A stretch of DNA of 64,000 nt. Source: Nocardioides marmoriginsengisoli (GTDB lineage Bacteria; Actinomycetota; Actinomycetes; Propionibacteriales; Nocardioidaceae). Shown one piece after another: positions 54,931 to 64,000 of the stretch (position 1 is its first letter; the number at the start of each line of letters is the position of its first letter). A program made the position numbers and the translations under genes. The stretch lies in NCBI RefSeq assembly GCF_003725695.1, contig NZ_RJSE01000002.1, positions 62,001 to 126,000 of the forward strand. Reading direction: 5' to 3'. The notes beneath the pieces were generated by a model. That model did no database searches and was not told where the DNA came from. It worked only from the letters and a program-made list of their open reading frames with translations.

Positions 54931-55131
54931 ATGACGCACGGCGAGACGCCGGTCTGCTCGGCCAAGGGCTGCCAGGCGGCAGCAACCTGGGACCTGCAGT
55001 GGAACAACCCCAAGCTGCACACCCCGGAGCGTCGCAAGATCTGGCTCGCCTGCGAGGAGCACCGGCAGTCCCTCAGCGACTTCCTCGGTGCCCGCGGCTT
55101 CCTGCGCGACGTGGTCGCGCACGAGGACTAG
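54931..55131 (+). CDS. Small Cys/His-containing protein
   Basis: 66 residues, conserved in actinobacteria, unknown function. Cys9, Cys14, Cys41 and His44 could bind zinc (C-x4-C ... C-x2-H). AAGGAG lies 9 bp before the ATG. No membrane segment. Stop is 4 bp from the convergent moaA stop. Confidence 0.75.
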   Translation: MTHGETPVCSAKGCQAAATWDLQWNNPKLHTPERRKIWLACEEHRQSLSDFLGARGFLRDVVAHED

Positions 55132-55135
55132 GGCG

Positions 55136-56134
55136 CTAGCCGCCGATCGCCGACATCGGCCGGGTGGGCTGCAGGAAGGTCGGGTCGTCGATCCCGTGCC
55201 CGGCTCGCTTGGCCGCCATCGCGGCCACCCACAGGTCGGCGAGCTCGTCGTCGCCGGCGCCGGCCCGCAACGGCGTCCGCAGGTCCGACTCCTCACGGGC
55301 GAACAGGCAGTTCACGACCTGACCGTCCGCGGTCAGCCGGACCCGGTCGCAGTCACCGCAGAAGGGCCGCGTCACCGAGGCGATCACACCCACGGTCATC
55401 GGCCCGCCGTCGACCACGAACTCCTCGGCCGGCGCGCTGCCCCGGCTCTCCGAGGTCGGCTTCAAGACGAACGCTGACTCCAGGGACAGCAGGATCTCCT
55501 CGGCAGTGACCATCTCGCTGCGCTGCCAGGCGTGCTGGGCGTCGAGAGGCATCTGCTCGATGAACCTCAGGTGCAGCCCGCGGTCGAGGCACCAGCGCAG
55601 GAGCTCGACCGCCTGGTCGTCGTTCACCCCGCGGACCAGCACGGCGTTCACCTTGACCGGCGCCAGGCCCGCCGCGACCGCGGCTTCCAGGCCGGCGATC
55701 ACGTCGGGCAACCGGTCCCGCCGGGTCAGCGTCGCGAAGTCCGCGGCCCGGACGCTGTCCAGGCTGACGTTGATCCGGTCCAGCCCGGCAGCCGCCAGGG
55801 CCTCGGCGGTCCGGGCCAGGCCGAGTGCGTTGGTCGTGAGCGAGACCTCCGGAGCGGGCACCAGCGCCTTCGTCCGCCGTACGACGTCGACGAGGCCGCG
55901 GCGCAGCAGCGGTTCCCCGCCGGTGAACCGGACCTCGCGGATGCCGAGCCGCTCGACACCGATCCCGATCAGCCGGACCACCTCGTCGTCGGTGAGCGCC
56001 TCCTCGTGCGGGAGCCAGTTCAGGCCCTCGGCCGGCATGCAGTAGCTGCACCGGAGATTGCACCGATCGGTCAGGGAGACCCGGAGATCGGTGGCGATCC
56101 GACCGTGCCGGTCGGCAAGCGGTTGCAGCGTCAC
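55136..56134 (-). CDS. moaA: GTP 3',8-cyclase MoaA
   Basis: Radical-SAM enzyme of molybdenum cofactor synthesis, 332 residues. The first cluster motif is CNLRCSYCMP. FTGGEPLLRR is the SAM glycine motif, and the C-terminal cluster is CGDCDRVRLTADGQVVNCLF. The protein ends with the conserved GG tail. GTG start 6 bp after TAGACT (56141-56146). No other moa gene is adjacent. Confidence 0.95.
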   Translation of the reverse strand: MTLQPLADRHGRIATDLRVSLTDRCNLRCSYCMPAEGLNWLPHEEALTDDEVVRLIGIGVERLGIREVRFTGGEPLLRRGLVDVVRRTKALVPAPEVSLTTNALGLARTAEALAAAGLDRINVSLDSVRAADFATLTRRDRLPDVIAGLEAAVAAGLAPVKVNAVLVRGVNDDQAVELLRWCLDRGLHLRFIEQMPLDAQHAWQRSEMVTAEEILLSLESAFVLKPTSESRGSAPAEEFVVDGGPMTVGVIASVTRPFCGDCDRVRLTADGQVVNCLFAREESDLRTPLRAGAGDDELADLWVAAMAAKRAGHGIDDPTFLQPTRPMSAIGG

Positions 56135-56179
56135 GACCCGAGTCTACGGCGCGCGGGGTGCGCGGCTACGCTCGCCCGA

Positions 56180-56974
56180 GTGAGGTTCCTGTTCACCCGT
56201 CGTTGGGTCCTGTTCGCGCTGACCGTCGCGGCGCTCGCCTGGCTGGCCACGGTGCTCGGTCAGTGGCAGTTCCACCGACTGGACGACCGGAAGGCGGAGA
56301 ACAGCCTGGTCGCCCGGAACCTCGACCAAGCGCCGGCGCCGATCGACTCGCTGCTGAAGCCGTCCGAGCCGGCCCCCGGCAAGCACGAGTGGCGCAAGGT
56401 CGTCGTGCACGGCACCTGGGACGACGAGAACACGATCGTGCTCAAGTACCAGACCCGCGACGGCGGCCCCGGGGTCGACGTCCTGACGCCGCTGCGCACC
56501 GCCGACGGGACCGGCGTCCTGGTCGACCGCGGCTGGATGCAGACCGACAACGTCGGCTCCGAGCGTCCGGAGCTCCCAGCGGCGAGCACCGGCACGGTGA
56601 CGGTGATCGGGTGGATCCGAGTCGACGCGACCGGCCGAGCCACCGCGGTCAACGACCTGGCTACCCGGGCGGTCTCCAGCAGGGCCGTGGCCAAGATCCT
56701 CGACTACCCGCTGTACGGCGGCTTCCTGGACCTGCACACCGAGTCCCCGGAGCCGGCGACGAAGCTCGCCGAGATCGAGCTCCCGGACGACACCAGCAAC
56801 GGCCCGCACTTCTTCTACGGCCTGCAGTGGTGGTTCTTCGCCGCACTGGCGATCTTCGGCTTCGGCTACCTCGCGTTCGACGAGGCCCGGCAGGCTCGCC
56901 GGCAGCGCGAGGCCTCAGAGGGCGCGGAGCATGCCGCCGTCGACGGGGAGCATGACGCCGGTGACGAAGGATGA
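56180..56974 (+). CDS. SURF1-family cytochrome oxidase assembly protein
   Basis: 264 residues with one N-terminal membrane helix (WVLFALTVAALAWLATVLGQWQFHRL region) and one near 220-240 (GLQWWFFAALAIFGFGYLAF region), enclosing an outer domain with VLVDRGWM and GWIRVDATGR. SURF1 aids haem-copper oxidase maturation. GTG 56180 with TACGCT 7 bp upstream. Its 3' 60 bp overlap the convergent SDR gene; the charged tail after the second helix is non-conserved. Confidence 0.9.
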   Translation: MRFLFTRRWVLFALTVAALAWLATVLGQWQFHRLDDRKAENSLVARNLDQAPAPIDSLLKPSEPAPGKHEWRKVVVHGTWDDENTIVLKYQTRDGGPGVDVLTPLRTADGTGVLVDRGWMQTDNVGSERPELPAASTGTVTVIGWIRVDATGRATAVNDLATRAVSSRAVAKILDYPLYGGFLDLHTESPEPATKLAEIELPDDTSNGPHFFYGLQWWFFAALAIFGFGYLAFDEARQARRQREASEGAEHAAVDGEHDAGDEG

Positions 56975-57667
56975 CCGCGGGCTGAGCAGGAAGACCGCCG
57001 CCTCCGCGAACTCCGCCGGCCGCCCGTAACGACCGAGCGGGATCGTGGCGATCGCCCGCTCCCGGGCACCGGCGGCGTCGCCCGTGCCGGCGTCCAGCTC
57101 GGCGACCCGTTCGGTGCCGATCCGGCCGGGCAGCAACCCGTTGACCCGGATCCCCTGCGGCCCGAGCTCGTCGGCCAGGGTCTTGGCCACCATCGCCAGC
57201 CCGGGCCGGAGGCCGTTCGAGACGGCCAGGTTCGCCAGCGGCGCCCGGACCGAGCTGGACAGCACGAACGCGATCGAACCACCGTCGCCGAGCGCACCGG
57301 CGACGACCCGGGCCGTGCGGACCGCGCCCACGAAGACGGACTCGAACGCGGCCGTCCAGATTTCGTCGGGCGTCGCCATCACGGTCCCGGTCGGCGGGCC
57401 GCCGACCGAGATCAGCGCACCGTCCAACGAGCCGAACTCGGCCAGCGCCAGCTCGACGACCTCCGCGGCGGAGGACGGCGAGCCGAGGTCCGCCACCACC
57501 CCGCGGGCGCGGGGCCCGAGTGCGGCGACGGCCCTGTCCACGTTCTCCGCGGACCGTCCGGACACCACCACGTGGGCGCCACCCGCGACCAGCAGCTCCG
57601 CCGAGGCGAAGCCGAGTCCGCGGGTGCCGCCGGTCACCACGTAGGTGCGGCCGTCGACGCCGCTCAC
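56915..57667 (-). CDS. Short-chain dehydrogenase/reductase
   Basis: 250 residues. VVTGGTRGLGFASAELLVAGG binds the cofactor. The catalytic segment reads VLSSSVRAPLANLAVSNGLRPG: the usual Tyr of Tyr-x3-Lys is not evident (NLAVSNG), so activity may be altered. It ends GVMLPVDGGMLRAL. GTG start overlaps the stop of the ABC exporter by four bases (GTGA). Confidence 0.85.
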   Translation of the reverse strand: MSGVDGRTYVVTGGTRGLGFASAELLVAGGAHVVVSGRSAENVDRAVAALGPRARGVVADLGSPSSAAEVVELALAEFGSLDGALISVGGPPTGTVMATPDEIWTAAFESVFVGAVRTARVVAGALGDGGSIAFVLSSSVRAPLANLAVSNGLRPGLAMVAKTLADELGPQGIRVNGLLPGRIGTERVAELDAGTGDAAGARERAIATIPLGRYGRPAEFAEAAVFLLSPRSSFVTGVMLPVDGGMLRAL

Positions 57668-59541
57668 AGCGCCGCCTCGGTCAGCGCGAACTGGGTGGCG
57701 AAGAGGTTCGCGTACGTGCCACCCGCGGCCAGCAGCTCGTCGTGGGTGCCGCGCTGGACGATGCCGCCGTCCTCCACGACCAGGATCTGGTCGGCGTTGA
57801 GGACGGTCGAGAGCCGGTGCGCGATCACCAGCGAGGTGCGGCCCTCGAGCGCCTTGTCGAGAGCGGCCTGGACGGCGTGCTCCGACTCCGAGTCCAGGTG
57901 GGCGGTGGCCTCGTCGAGGACCACGATCGACGGCGCCTTGAGCAGCAGCCGAGCGATCGCCAGCCGCTGCCGTTCGCCACCGGAGAGGCGGTAGCCGCGA
58001 TCGCCGACGACGGTCTCCAGCTGGTCGGGCATCGCCCGCACCAGCGGCTCGATCTGCGCGGCGGCCAGCGCTGCCCAGATCTCCTCGTCGGTGACGCCGG
58101 GCCGGGCGTAGGCCAGGTTCTCCCGGATGGTGTCGTGGAACATGTGCGCGTCCTGGGTGACGTAGCCGACCGCGTCCTCCAGCGACTGCAGGGTCAGGTC
58201 TCGGACGTCGTGGCCGCCGACCCGGACCGCGCCGCCGGTGACGTCGTACAGGCGGGCCACCAAGTGGGTGATGGTGGTCTTGCCCGCACCGGACGGGCCG
58301 ACCAGGGCGACCATCTGGCCGCGCTCCGCGGTGAACGAGACGTCGTGCAGCACCTGGACGTTGTCGCGGCTCTCGATCCGGGCGACGGACTCCAGGCTGG
58401 CCAGCGAGACCTCGTCGGCCTTCGGGTAGGTGAACTGCACCTGGTCGAACTCCAGCGAGCCGGCCGTGTGCGGCAGGATCAGCGCGTTCGGCTTCTCCTG
58501 CACCGTCGAGGGCAGGTCGAGGACCTCGAAGACCCGGTCAAAGCTGACCAGCGCAGTCATCACGTCCACCCGGACGTTCGAGAGCCCCTGGAGCGGGCCG
58601 AGCAGGCGCAGCAGCAGGGTCGCCAGCGCGGTCAGGGTGCCGATGGTGAGCGTCGAGTCGATCACCAGGTGACCGCCGATCCCCCACACCAGCGCCGTGG
58701 CCAGTGCCGGGATCAGCATCATGATCGCCGCGAAGACCCGGGTGACCAGCGAGATCCGAACGCCGAGGTCGCGGACGACACCGGCCTTGTCGGCGTACTT
58801 GGCGTCCTCGTCAGCGCGCCGGCCGAAGAGCTTGAGCAGCAGCGCCCCACCGACGTTGAACCGCTCGGTCATCAGGTTGCCGAGCTCGGCGTTGCCGTTC
58901 ATCTGCTGCCGGGTCAGCCCGCTGAGCTGCCGGCCGACCCACCGCGAGGCCAGCAGCAGGATCGGGAAGAGCGCCAGGCAAGCCAGGGTGATCTGCCAGG
59001 AGAGCGCGATCATCGCGACCCCGACCACGAGCACCGAGATCGTGTTCGCGACCGTCGAGGAGAGGGTGGTCGTGAACGCCCGCTGGGCGCCGATCACGTC
59101 GTTGTTGAGCCGGGAGACCAACGCGCCGGTCTGGGTCCGGGTGAAGAACGCCAGCGACATCCGCTGCACGTGCGCGAAGACCTGGGTGCGGAGGTCGAAG
59201 ATCAGGTTCTCCCCGATCCTGGACGACAGGTAGCCGCTCGCGACGCCGAGCAGCGCGTCGAACAGCGCCACCGCGACCATGGCGAACGCCACCCAGGTGA
59301 CCACTGACCCGTTCCCGGCGACGATGCCGTCGTCGAGCAGGTACTTCACCAGCAGCGGCGTGACGACGACCAGGGCCGCGTCGAGCACCACGAAGAAGAC
59401 GAACCCGGCGATCAGCCGCTTGTGCGGACCCGCGAACCCGGCGACCCGGCGCAGCGTACGGCGGGTCAGCTTCTGGTCGACGACGGACGGGTCGGCACGC
59501 ATGGCGCGCATCGCCGCCATCATCGGGCTCATCTGGCTCAA
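57664..59541 (-). CDS. ABC exporter, fused membrane and ATPase domains
   Basis: Half-transporter of 625 residues. Six membrane helices span about 30-330 (FVFFVVLDAALVVVTPLLVKYLL is the first). The nucleotide domain has Walker A GPSGAGKTT, signature LSGGERQRLAIARLLL, Walker B IVVLDEATAHLD and switch IAHRLST. Start TTG 59541 has AAGGAG 6 bp upstream; ATG three codons on is less well placed. Substrate unknown; likely works as a homodimer. Last three genes of this strand run form one transcript with the enoyl-CoA hydratase. Confidence 0.93.
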   Translation of the reverse strand: MSQMSPMMAAMRAMRADPSVVDQKLTRRTLRRVAGFAGPHKRLIAGFVFFVVLDAALVVVTPLLVKYLLDDGIVAGNGSVVTWVAFAMVAVALFDALLGVASGYLSSRIGENLIFDLRTQVFAHVQRMSLAFFTRTQTGALVSRLNNDVIGAQRAFTTTLSSTVANTISVLVVGVAMIALSWQITLACLALFPILLLASRWVGRQLSGLTRQQMNGNAELGNLMTERFNVGGALLLKLFGRRADEDAKYADKAGVVRDLGVRISLVTRVFAAIMMLIPALATALVWGIGGHLVIDSTLTIGTLTALATLLLRLLGPLQGLSNVRVDVMTALVSFDRVFEVLDLPSTVQEKPNALILPHTAGSLEFDQVQFTYPKADEVSLASLESVARIESRDNVQVLHDVSFTAERGQMVALVGPSGAGKTTITHLVARLYDVTGGAVRVGGHDVRDLTLQSLEDAVGYVTQDAHMFHDTIRENLAYARPGVTDEEIWAALAAAQIEPLVRAMPDQLETVVGDRGYRLSGGERQRLAIARLLLKAPSIVVLDEATAHLDSESEHAVQAALDKALEGRTSLVIAHRLSTVLNADQILVVEDGGIVQRGTHDELLAAGGTYANLFATQFALTEAAL

Positions 59542-59554
59542 GGGGGTCTCCTTC

Positions 59555-60343
59555 TCAGCCGCCCGCGGCCAGCGCCCGGAAGCGCCGCGCCTGGGCGGTC
59601 CGTTCCGCCAACCGCTGCGTGTCGAGGTCCTCGACCCGCGCGGATTGCAGCAGCGCCGTGGTCTCCCGTACGGCGCCTGCGTTGTTCGCGAGCAGGGCCT
59701 GGACCAGGTCGTCGGTCGTCGCCTGCAGCTCAGCGACCGGGACCACGGCGGTCGCGATCCCGAGATCGGCCGCCTCGGGCGCCGAGACCTGCCGAGCGGT
59801 CGCGCAGATCTCCAGTGCCCTTGAGTAGCCAACAAGGTCGACCAGCGGCTTTGTTCCCGCGAGGTCCGGTACCAACCCGAGCGCGGGCTCCTTCATGCAG
59901 AACCAGGCGTCCTCGGCGACCACCCGCAGGTCGCAGGCCAGGGCCAGCTGGAAGCCGGCGCCGATGGCGTAGCCGTGCACCTCGGCGATGCTGATGAACC
60001 GCGGGTCGGTCAGCCAGGTGAAGCCCTGCTGGTAACCGTCGATGGTGTCGATGATGGTCTGGTCCGCGGCGTTCATCAGCCCCAGCATGTGCTCCTCCCC
60101 CGGGACGCCCTCCGGGCTGAGCAGCCCGAGGTCGAGTCCCGCCGAGAAGCACGAACCGGCACCGCGGAGCACCACCACCCGGATCTCGTCGTCCAGGGCG
60201 GCACCGATCGCGGCCAGCGAGTGCCACATCGACGGCACCTGGGAGTTGCGCCGGTCAGGAGCGTTCAGGGTGATCGTCGCGACCGGACCGTCCACGGACA
60301 GGGAGAGCCGCGAGGCGGCGAGAGCGTCGGCAGAGGGAAGCAT
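59555..60343 (-). CDS. Enoyl-CoA hydratase/isomerase-family protein
   Basis: Crotonase-fold protein, 262 residues. SCFSAGLDLGLLS forms one oxyanion-hole strand and EVHGYAIGAGFQLALACDLR the other. The residue equivalent to the first catalytic Glu is Gln (GAGFQLA); the second Glu is kept (FCMKEPALG). Activity may therefore be isomerase-like or different from hydration. ABC exporter RBS overlaps its stop region, so the two are linked. Confidence 0.9.
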   Translation of the reverse strand: MLPSADALAASRLSLSVDGPVATITLNAPDRRNSQVPSMWHSLAAIGAALDDEIRVVVLRGAGSCFSAGLDLGLLSPEGVPGEEHMLGLMNAADQTIIDTIDGYQQGFTWLTDPRFISIAEVHGYAIGAGFQLALACDLRVVAEDAWFCMKEPALGLVPDLAGTKPLVDLVGYSRALEICATARQVSAPEAADLGIATAVVPVAELQATTDDLVQALLANNAGAVRETTALLQSARVEDLDTQRLAERTAQARRFRALAAGG

Positions 60344-60413
60344 GGAACGAACACTAGTGCGGACCGCAGACGTCCAGCGCCCGCGGACCTCGGGCGTCTG
60401 GCGAGGTGCCGCG

Positions 60414-62012
60414 TCAGGCGAGCGAGATCAGGTCCAGGTAGTCGTCGCTCCAGAGATCCTCGTCACCGTCGGGCAGCAGCAGCACCCGGTCCGGCTCCAG
60501 GGCCTGGACGGCTCCCTCGTCGTGGGTGACCAGCACGATCGCGCCCTGGTAGGACCGGATCGCCGCCAGCACCTCCTCGCGCGACGCGGGATCGAGGTTG
60601 TTGGTCGGTTCGTCGAGCAGCAGCACGTTGGCCGAGGAGACCACCAGGATCGCCAGCGCCAGCCGGGTCTTCTCGCCGCCGGAGAGCACGCTGGCGGGCT
60701 TGGTGGCGTCGTCGCCGCTGAACAGGAACGACCCGAGCACCGACCGGGTCTCCGCATCGGTCAGCTGCGGCGCCGACGTACGCATGTTCTCCAGCACGGT
60801 CCGCGAGGTGTCCAGCGTCTCGTGCTCCTGGGCGTAGTACCCGATCTTCAGCCCGTGGCCGGGGACCAGCGACCCGGTGTCACCGCGGTCGACTCCGGCG
60901 AGGATCCGCAGCATCGTGGTCTTGCCGGCGCCGTTCAGGCCGAGGATGACCACCCGGGACCCGCGGTCGATCGCCAGGTCGACGTCGGTGAAGACCTCCA
61001 GAGAACCGTAGGACTTGGAGAGCCCCTCCGCCATCAGGGGAGTCTTCCCGCAGGCGGCCGGCTCCGGGAACTTGATCTTGGCGACCTTGTCCGCCGCGCG
61101 AACGCCCTCGAGCCCGTCCATCATCTTCTCGGCGCGCTTGATCATCGACTGCGCCGCCTTGGCCTTCGACGCCTTGGCCCGCATCTTGTTCGCCTGCGCC
61201 ATCAGGGTCTCGGCGGTCTTCTCGGCGGCGGCACGTTCCTTCTTGCGGCGGTGCTCGTCGTTCTCGCGCTGCTGGAGGTAGTTCTTCCAGGTCATGTTGT
61301 AGAGGTCGATCTCGGCCCGGTTGGCGTCCAGGTACAGCACCTTGTTGACGACGGCCTCGAGCAGCTCGACGTCGTGGCTGATCACCACCAGTCCCCCGCT
61401 GAAGGTCGCCAGGAACTGCCGCAGCCAGACGATCGAGTCGGCGTCCAGGTGGTTGGTCGGCTCGTCGAGCAGCAGGATGTCCGCGCCCGAGAAGATGATC
61501 CGGGCCAGCTCGACCCGGCGGCGCTGGCCACCGGAGAGCGTCTTGAGCTGCTGGCCGAGCAACCGGTCGTCGATCCCGAGCCCGGCGGCGATCTGGGCGG
61601 CCTCCGCCTCGGCCGCGTATCCCCCGGCGGCGTGGAAAGCGGTGTCGGCCTTCTCGTACCGCTTCATCCCCTGCTCGCGGATCGCGGGGTCGTCCGATGC
61701 CATCTCGGCCTCGGCGGCCCGCAGGCGTGCCACCACGGTGTCCAGGCCGCGTACCGAGAGGATCCTGTCCCGGGCCAGCACCTCGGGATCGCCGGTGCGC
61801 GGATCCTGGGGCAGGTAGCCCAGGGTGCCGGAGTTGGTGACGGTCCCGGAGGCGGGCAGGCCCTCGCCGGCGAGGATCTTGGTGAGCGTGGTCTTCCCGG
61901 CCCCGTTGCGGCCCACCAGGCCGATGCGGTCGCCGGTCGCGATGCGGAACGACACGTTCTCCATCAGGAGTCGGGCGCCGGCACGGACTTCGAGGCGGGA
62001 GGCTGTGATCAC
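60414..62012 (-). CDS. ABC-F family ATPase
   Basis: Soluble protein of 532 residues with two nucleotide-binding domains and no membrane helices. First: GRNGAGKTT and LSGGQRRRVELARI. Second: GLNGAGKTT and LSGGEKTRLALAI. A charged linker (NDEHRRKKERAAAEKT) lies between, where ABC-F proteins insert into the ribosome. Roles range from translation factor to antibiotic resistance; subclass not determined. GTG start. Confidence 0.94.
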   Translation of the reverse strand: MITASRLEVRAGARLLMENVSFRIATGDRIGLVGRNGAGKTTLTKILAGEGLPASGTVTNSGTLGYLPQDPRTGDPEVLARDRILSVRGLDTVVARLRAAEAEMASDDPAIREQGMKRYEKADTAFHAAGGYAAEAEAAQIAAGLGIDDRLLGQQLKTLSGGQRRRVELARIIFSGADILLLDEPTNHLDADSIVWLRQFLATFSGGLVVISHDVELLEAVVNKVLYLDANRAEIDLYNMTWKNYLQQRENDEHRRKKERAAAEKTAETLMAQANKMRAKASKAKAAQSMIKRAEKMMDGLEGVRAADKVAKIKFPEPAACGKTPLMAEGLSKSYGSLEVFTDVDLAIDRGSRVVILGLNGAGKTTMLRILAGVDRGDTGSLVPGHGLKIGYYAQEHETLDTSRTVLENMRTSAPQLTDAETRSVLGSFLFSGDDATKPASVLSGGEKTRLALAILVVSSANVLLLDEPTNNLDPASREEVLAAIRSYQGAIVLVTHDEGAVQALEPDRVLLLPDGDEDLWSDDYLDLISLA

Positions 62013-62059
62013 GGAGGCATTAGTCTACGAGTCGCACATCCGAACGAGCGAGGCGGGCC

Positions 62060-62989
62060 ATGCGATTCAACCCGAGGGCGAAGATCGACCAGAGCCAGAC
62101 CGAGCACCGCGCTGGCGGTGGCGGCGGGCTGGGTGGCGGATTGGGTGGCGGACTGGGCGGCCGCGGCGGCGGGAAGCTGACCGTCGGCGGCATCCTGATC
62201 GTCGGGGTGATCTTCCTGATCAACCAGTTCACCGGTGTGGACCTGGGCGCGGTGATCCCGAACGGCTCAGGTGACGGCTCCGGCCAGACCGAGGAGTCGA
62301 CCTGCCGGACCGGCGAGGACGCCAGCGCCTCCGACCAGTGCGCGATCGACCTGATCACCGTCTCGGTGCAGGACTACTGGAAGGACGCCTTCCCCGCCCA
62401 GGTCAAGGGCGCCCCGGCGTACCAGCCGATCAAGACGGTCACCTTCTCCGGCTCGACCGCGTCGGGCTGCGGCACCGCCCAGTCGGCGATGGGCCCGTTC
62501 TACTGCCCGAACGACAAGCGGGTCTACCTCGACGTCAACTTCCTGAAGGACATGCTCGAAGGCGACCTCGGGGCCAAGGGCGGCACCTTCGCACTCGCCT
62601 ACGTGATCGGACACGAGTACGGCCACTACATCGAGGACCAGCTCGGCATCCTCGGGCAGATGCGCACCCAGCAGGGCCCGCGGAGCGACTCGGTCAAGGC
62701 CGAGCTGATGGCGGACTGCCTCGGCGGGATGTGGGCCAGGGAGGCGTCCAACACCGAGGACGCCGACGGCAACAAGATCATCGAGGAGCTCACCCAGGAC
62801 GACATCGCCCGCGCGATCGACGCCGCCCAGGCGGTCGGCGACGACCGGATCCAGCAGGCCGGCGGAGGCGGGGTCAACGAGGAGGCCTGGACCCACGGGT
62901 CGGCCGCCCAGCGCAAGCACTGGTTCACCATCGGCATGGAGCAGGGCTCGCTCCGCGCCTGCAACACCTTCGCCGACGGGGCACTCTGA
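62060..62989 (+). CDS. YpfJ-type neutral zinc metallopeptidase
   Basis: 309 residues. A Gly-rich cytoplasmic segment (GGGGGLGGGLGGGLGG) leads into one membrane helix (LTVGGILIVGVIFLINQF). The outer catalytic domain has VIGHEYGHYIEDQLG (HExxH zinc site) and ELMADCLGGMWA (third ligand Glu). GAGGCGGG precedes the ATG. Diverges from the ABC-F gene. Substrate unknown. Confidence 0.93.
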   Translation: MRFNPRAKIDQSQTEHRAGGGGGLGGGLGGGLGGRGGGKLTVGGILIVGVIFLINQFTGVDLGAVIPNGSGDGSGQTEESTCRTGEDASASDQCAIDLITVSVQDYWKDAFPAQVKGAPAYQPIKTVTFSGSTASGCGTAQSAMGPFYCPNDKRVYLDVNFLKDMLEGDLGAKGGTFALAYVIGHEYGHYIEDQLGILGQMRTQQGPRSDSVKAELMADCLGGMWAREASNTEDADGNKIIEELTQDDIARAIDAAQAVGDDRIQQAGGGGVNEEAWTHGSAAQRKHWFTIGMEQGSLRACNTFADGAL

Positions 62990-63074
62990 CCCCAGCGCTG
63001 AGACCGCGAGCCGTACGTCGGTCCGCGACTGGTTCAATGGGGCGGTAACAGCAGCCTGATCGCCGAGGAGACCC

Positions 63075-64000
63075 ATGTCCACCGCCGCACAAGAGACTCA
63101 GCAGACCGGGACGCCGGAGGACCGCGAGATCCTGGCGATCGCCCGTGAGCAGGTGCTGGAGCGCGGCGTACCGCTGACCGAGGACCAGATCCTCCGGGTG
63201 ATGAAGACCTCCGACGACGCGCTGACCGACCTGCTCGCGCTGGCCCACGAGGTCCGGATGAAGTGGTGCGGCCCGGAGATCGAGGTCGAGGGCATCGTCT
63301 CGATCAAGACCGGCGGCTGTCCCGAGGACTGTCACTTCTGCTCGCAGTCGGGCCAGTTCACCTCCCCGGTGCGCTCGGTCTGGCTGAACATCCCCGAGCT
63401 GGTCAAGGCCGCCGAGCAGACCGCCGCCACCGGTGCCAGCGAGTTCTGCATCGTCGCCGCCGTGCGCGGTCCCGACGAGCGGCTGATGACCCAGATGCGC
63501 GAGGGTGTGAAGGCGATCAAGGAGGCCGTCGACATCGAGGTCGCCGCGTCCCTGGGCATGCTCAGCCAGGAGCAGGTCGACGACCTGGTCGACATGGGCA
63601 TCCACCGCTACAACCACAACCTCGAAGCCGCGAAGAGCTTCTTCCCGAACGTCGTCACCACGCACTCCTGGGAGGAGCGCTGGGAGACCTGCGAGATGGT
63701 CCGCGCCTCCGGCATGGAGCTCTGCTGCGGCTGCCTGGTCGGGATGGGCGAGACCGTCGAGCAGCGGGCCGAGCTCGCCGGCCAGCTCGGTGAGCTGCAG
63801 CCCGACGAGGTCCCGCTGAACTTCCTGAACCCGCGTCCCGGCACCCCGTTCGGCGACCTGCCGCTGATGGAGTCCACCGAGGCGCTGCGCACCATCGCCG
63901 CCTTCCGGCTGGCGCTGCCGCGCACGATCCTCCGGTACGCCGGTGGCCGCGAGCTGACCCTGGGCGACCTGGGCACCCGCGACGGCCTGCTCGGCGGCAT
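63075..64000 (+). CDS. bioB: Biotin synthase, 5' part
   Basis: Radical-SAM enzyme inserting sulfur into dethiobiotin. 308 codons are present and the gene continues past the right edge. [14 protein letters not shown] is the SAM cluster motif. [17 protein letters not shown]-type and [10 protein letters not shown] regions bind substrate and the 2Fe-2S cluster. An N-terminal extension of about 40 residues precedes the core. GAGGAG lies 6 bp before the ATG. Confidence 0.95.
   Translation, partial: MSTAAQETQQTGTPEDREILAIAREQVLERGVPLTEDQILRVMKTSDDALTDLLALAHEVRMKWCGPEIEVEGIVSIKTGGCPEDCHFCSQSGQFTSPVRSVWLNIPELVKAAEQTAATGASEFCIVAAVRGPDERLMTQMREGVKAIKEAVDIEVAASLGMLSQEQVDDLVDMGIHRYNHNLEAAKSFFPNVVTTHSWEERWETCEMVRASGMELCCGCLVGMGETVEQRAELAGQLGELQPDEVPLNFLNPRPGTPFGDLPLMESTEALRTIAAFRLALPRTILRYAGGRELTLGDLGTRDGLLGG

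Overview
The window is a gene-dense stretch of a high-GC Gram-positive chromosome. It holds a Pup-proteasome locus (mpa, dop, pup, prcB, prcA, pafA, start of pafB), mycothiol synthesis (mshC), GTG and TTG starts, and many leaderless-type promoters. Order and content resemble the mycobacterial block from pafA to uppP. The rest fits a Nocardioides-like member of the Propionibacteriales; genus is an inference. I saw no insertion sequence, prophage, CRISPR array or rRNA gene. One tRNA gene is present.

1-12.5 kb is protein turnover: pafB fragment, an FKBP-type lipoprotein, pafA, prcA, prcB, pup, dop, then a secreted phospholipase D-like protein and a membrane acyltransferase wedged in before the proteasome ATPase mpa and trmI. 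12.4-19.9 kb: site-2 protease, RecB-like nuclease, HAD phosphatase, metH behind an apparent S-adenosylhomocysteine (SAH) riboswitch, and a PAC2 protein. 19.9-25.2 kb: mshC beside an uncharacterised actinobacterial cassette (PI-kinase-like protein, DUF3090, MSMEG_4193-type phosphatase), corA and uppP. 25.2-33.4 kb: aldo/keto reductase, DUF5703, M20 peptidase, neutral-ceramidase homologue, tRNA-Leu(GAG), three hypothetical proteins, M23 peptidase and an SDR. 33.3-45.4 kb: guaB1-nucleosidase-DUF1059 operon, galK, two acyl-CoA dehydrogenases behind a palindromic operator, def, rRNA methyltransferase and siroheme synthase, PEBP and hydrolase genes, TauE-like permease. 45.4-64 kb: SPFH/NfeD pair, lone ABC ATPase, serB, SixA phosphatase, MFS exporter, fabG-fabI, dodecin, moaA, SURF1, ABC exporter, enoyl-CoA hydratase, ABC-F protein, YpfJ metallopeptidase and the 5' part of bioB.

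A recurring pattern is a hexamer of the TANNNT type 6-7 bp before an ATG or GTG, with no Shine-Dalgarno sequence: the arrangement of leaderless transcripts. It helps fix several starts (FKBP lipoprotein, dop, uppP, guaB1, fadE). In two places the TAG stop of one gene is the first half of the next gene's -10 hexamer. The most unusual non-coding structures are a 78-bp tandem repeat carrying micro-ORFs and a leaderless start, a 22-bp periodic array between def and the rRNA methyltransferase, the metH leader, and paired motifs upstream of fabG. No interval without a gene exceeds about 240 bp. The largest are 29899-30138 (terminator, then nothing recognised) and 47780-48005 (the tandem repeat).
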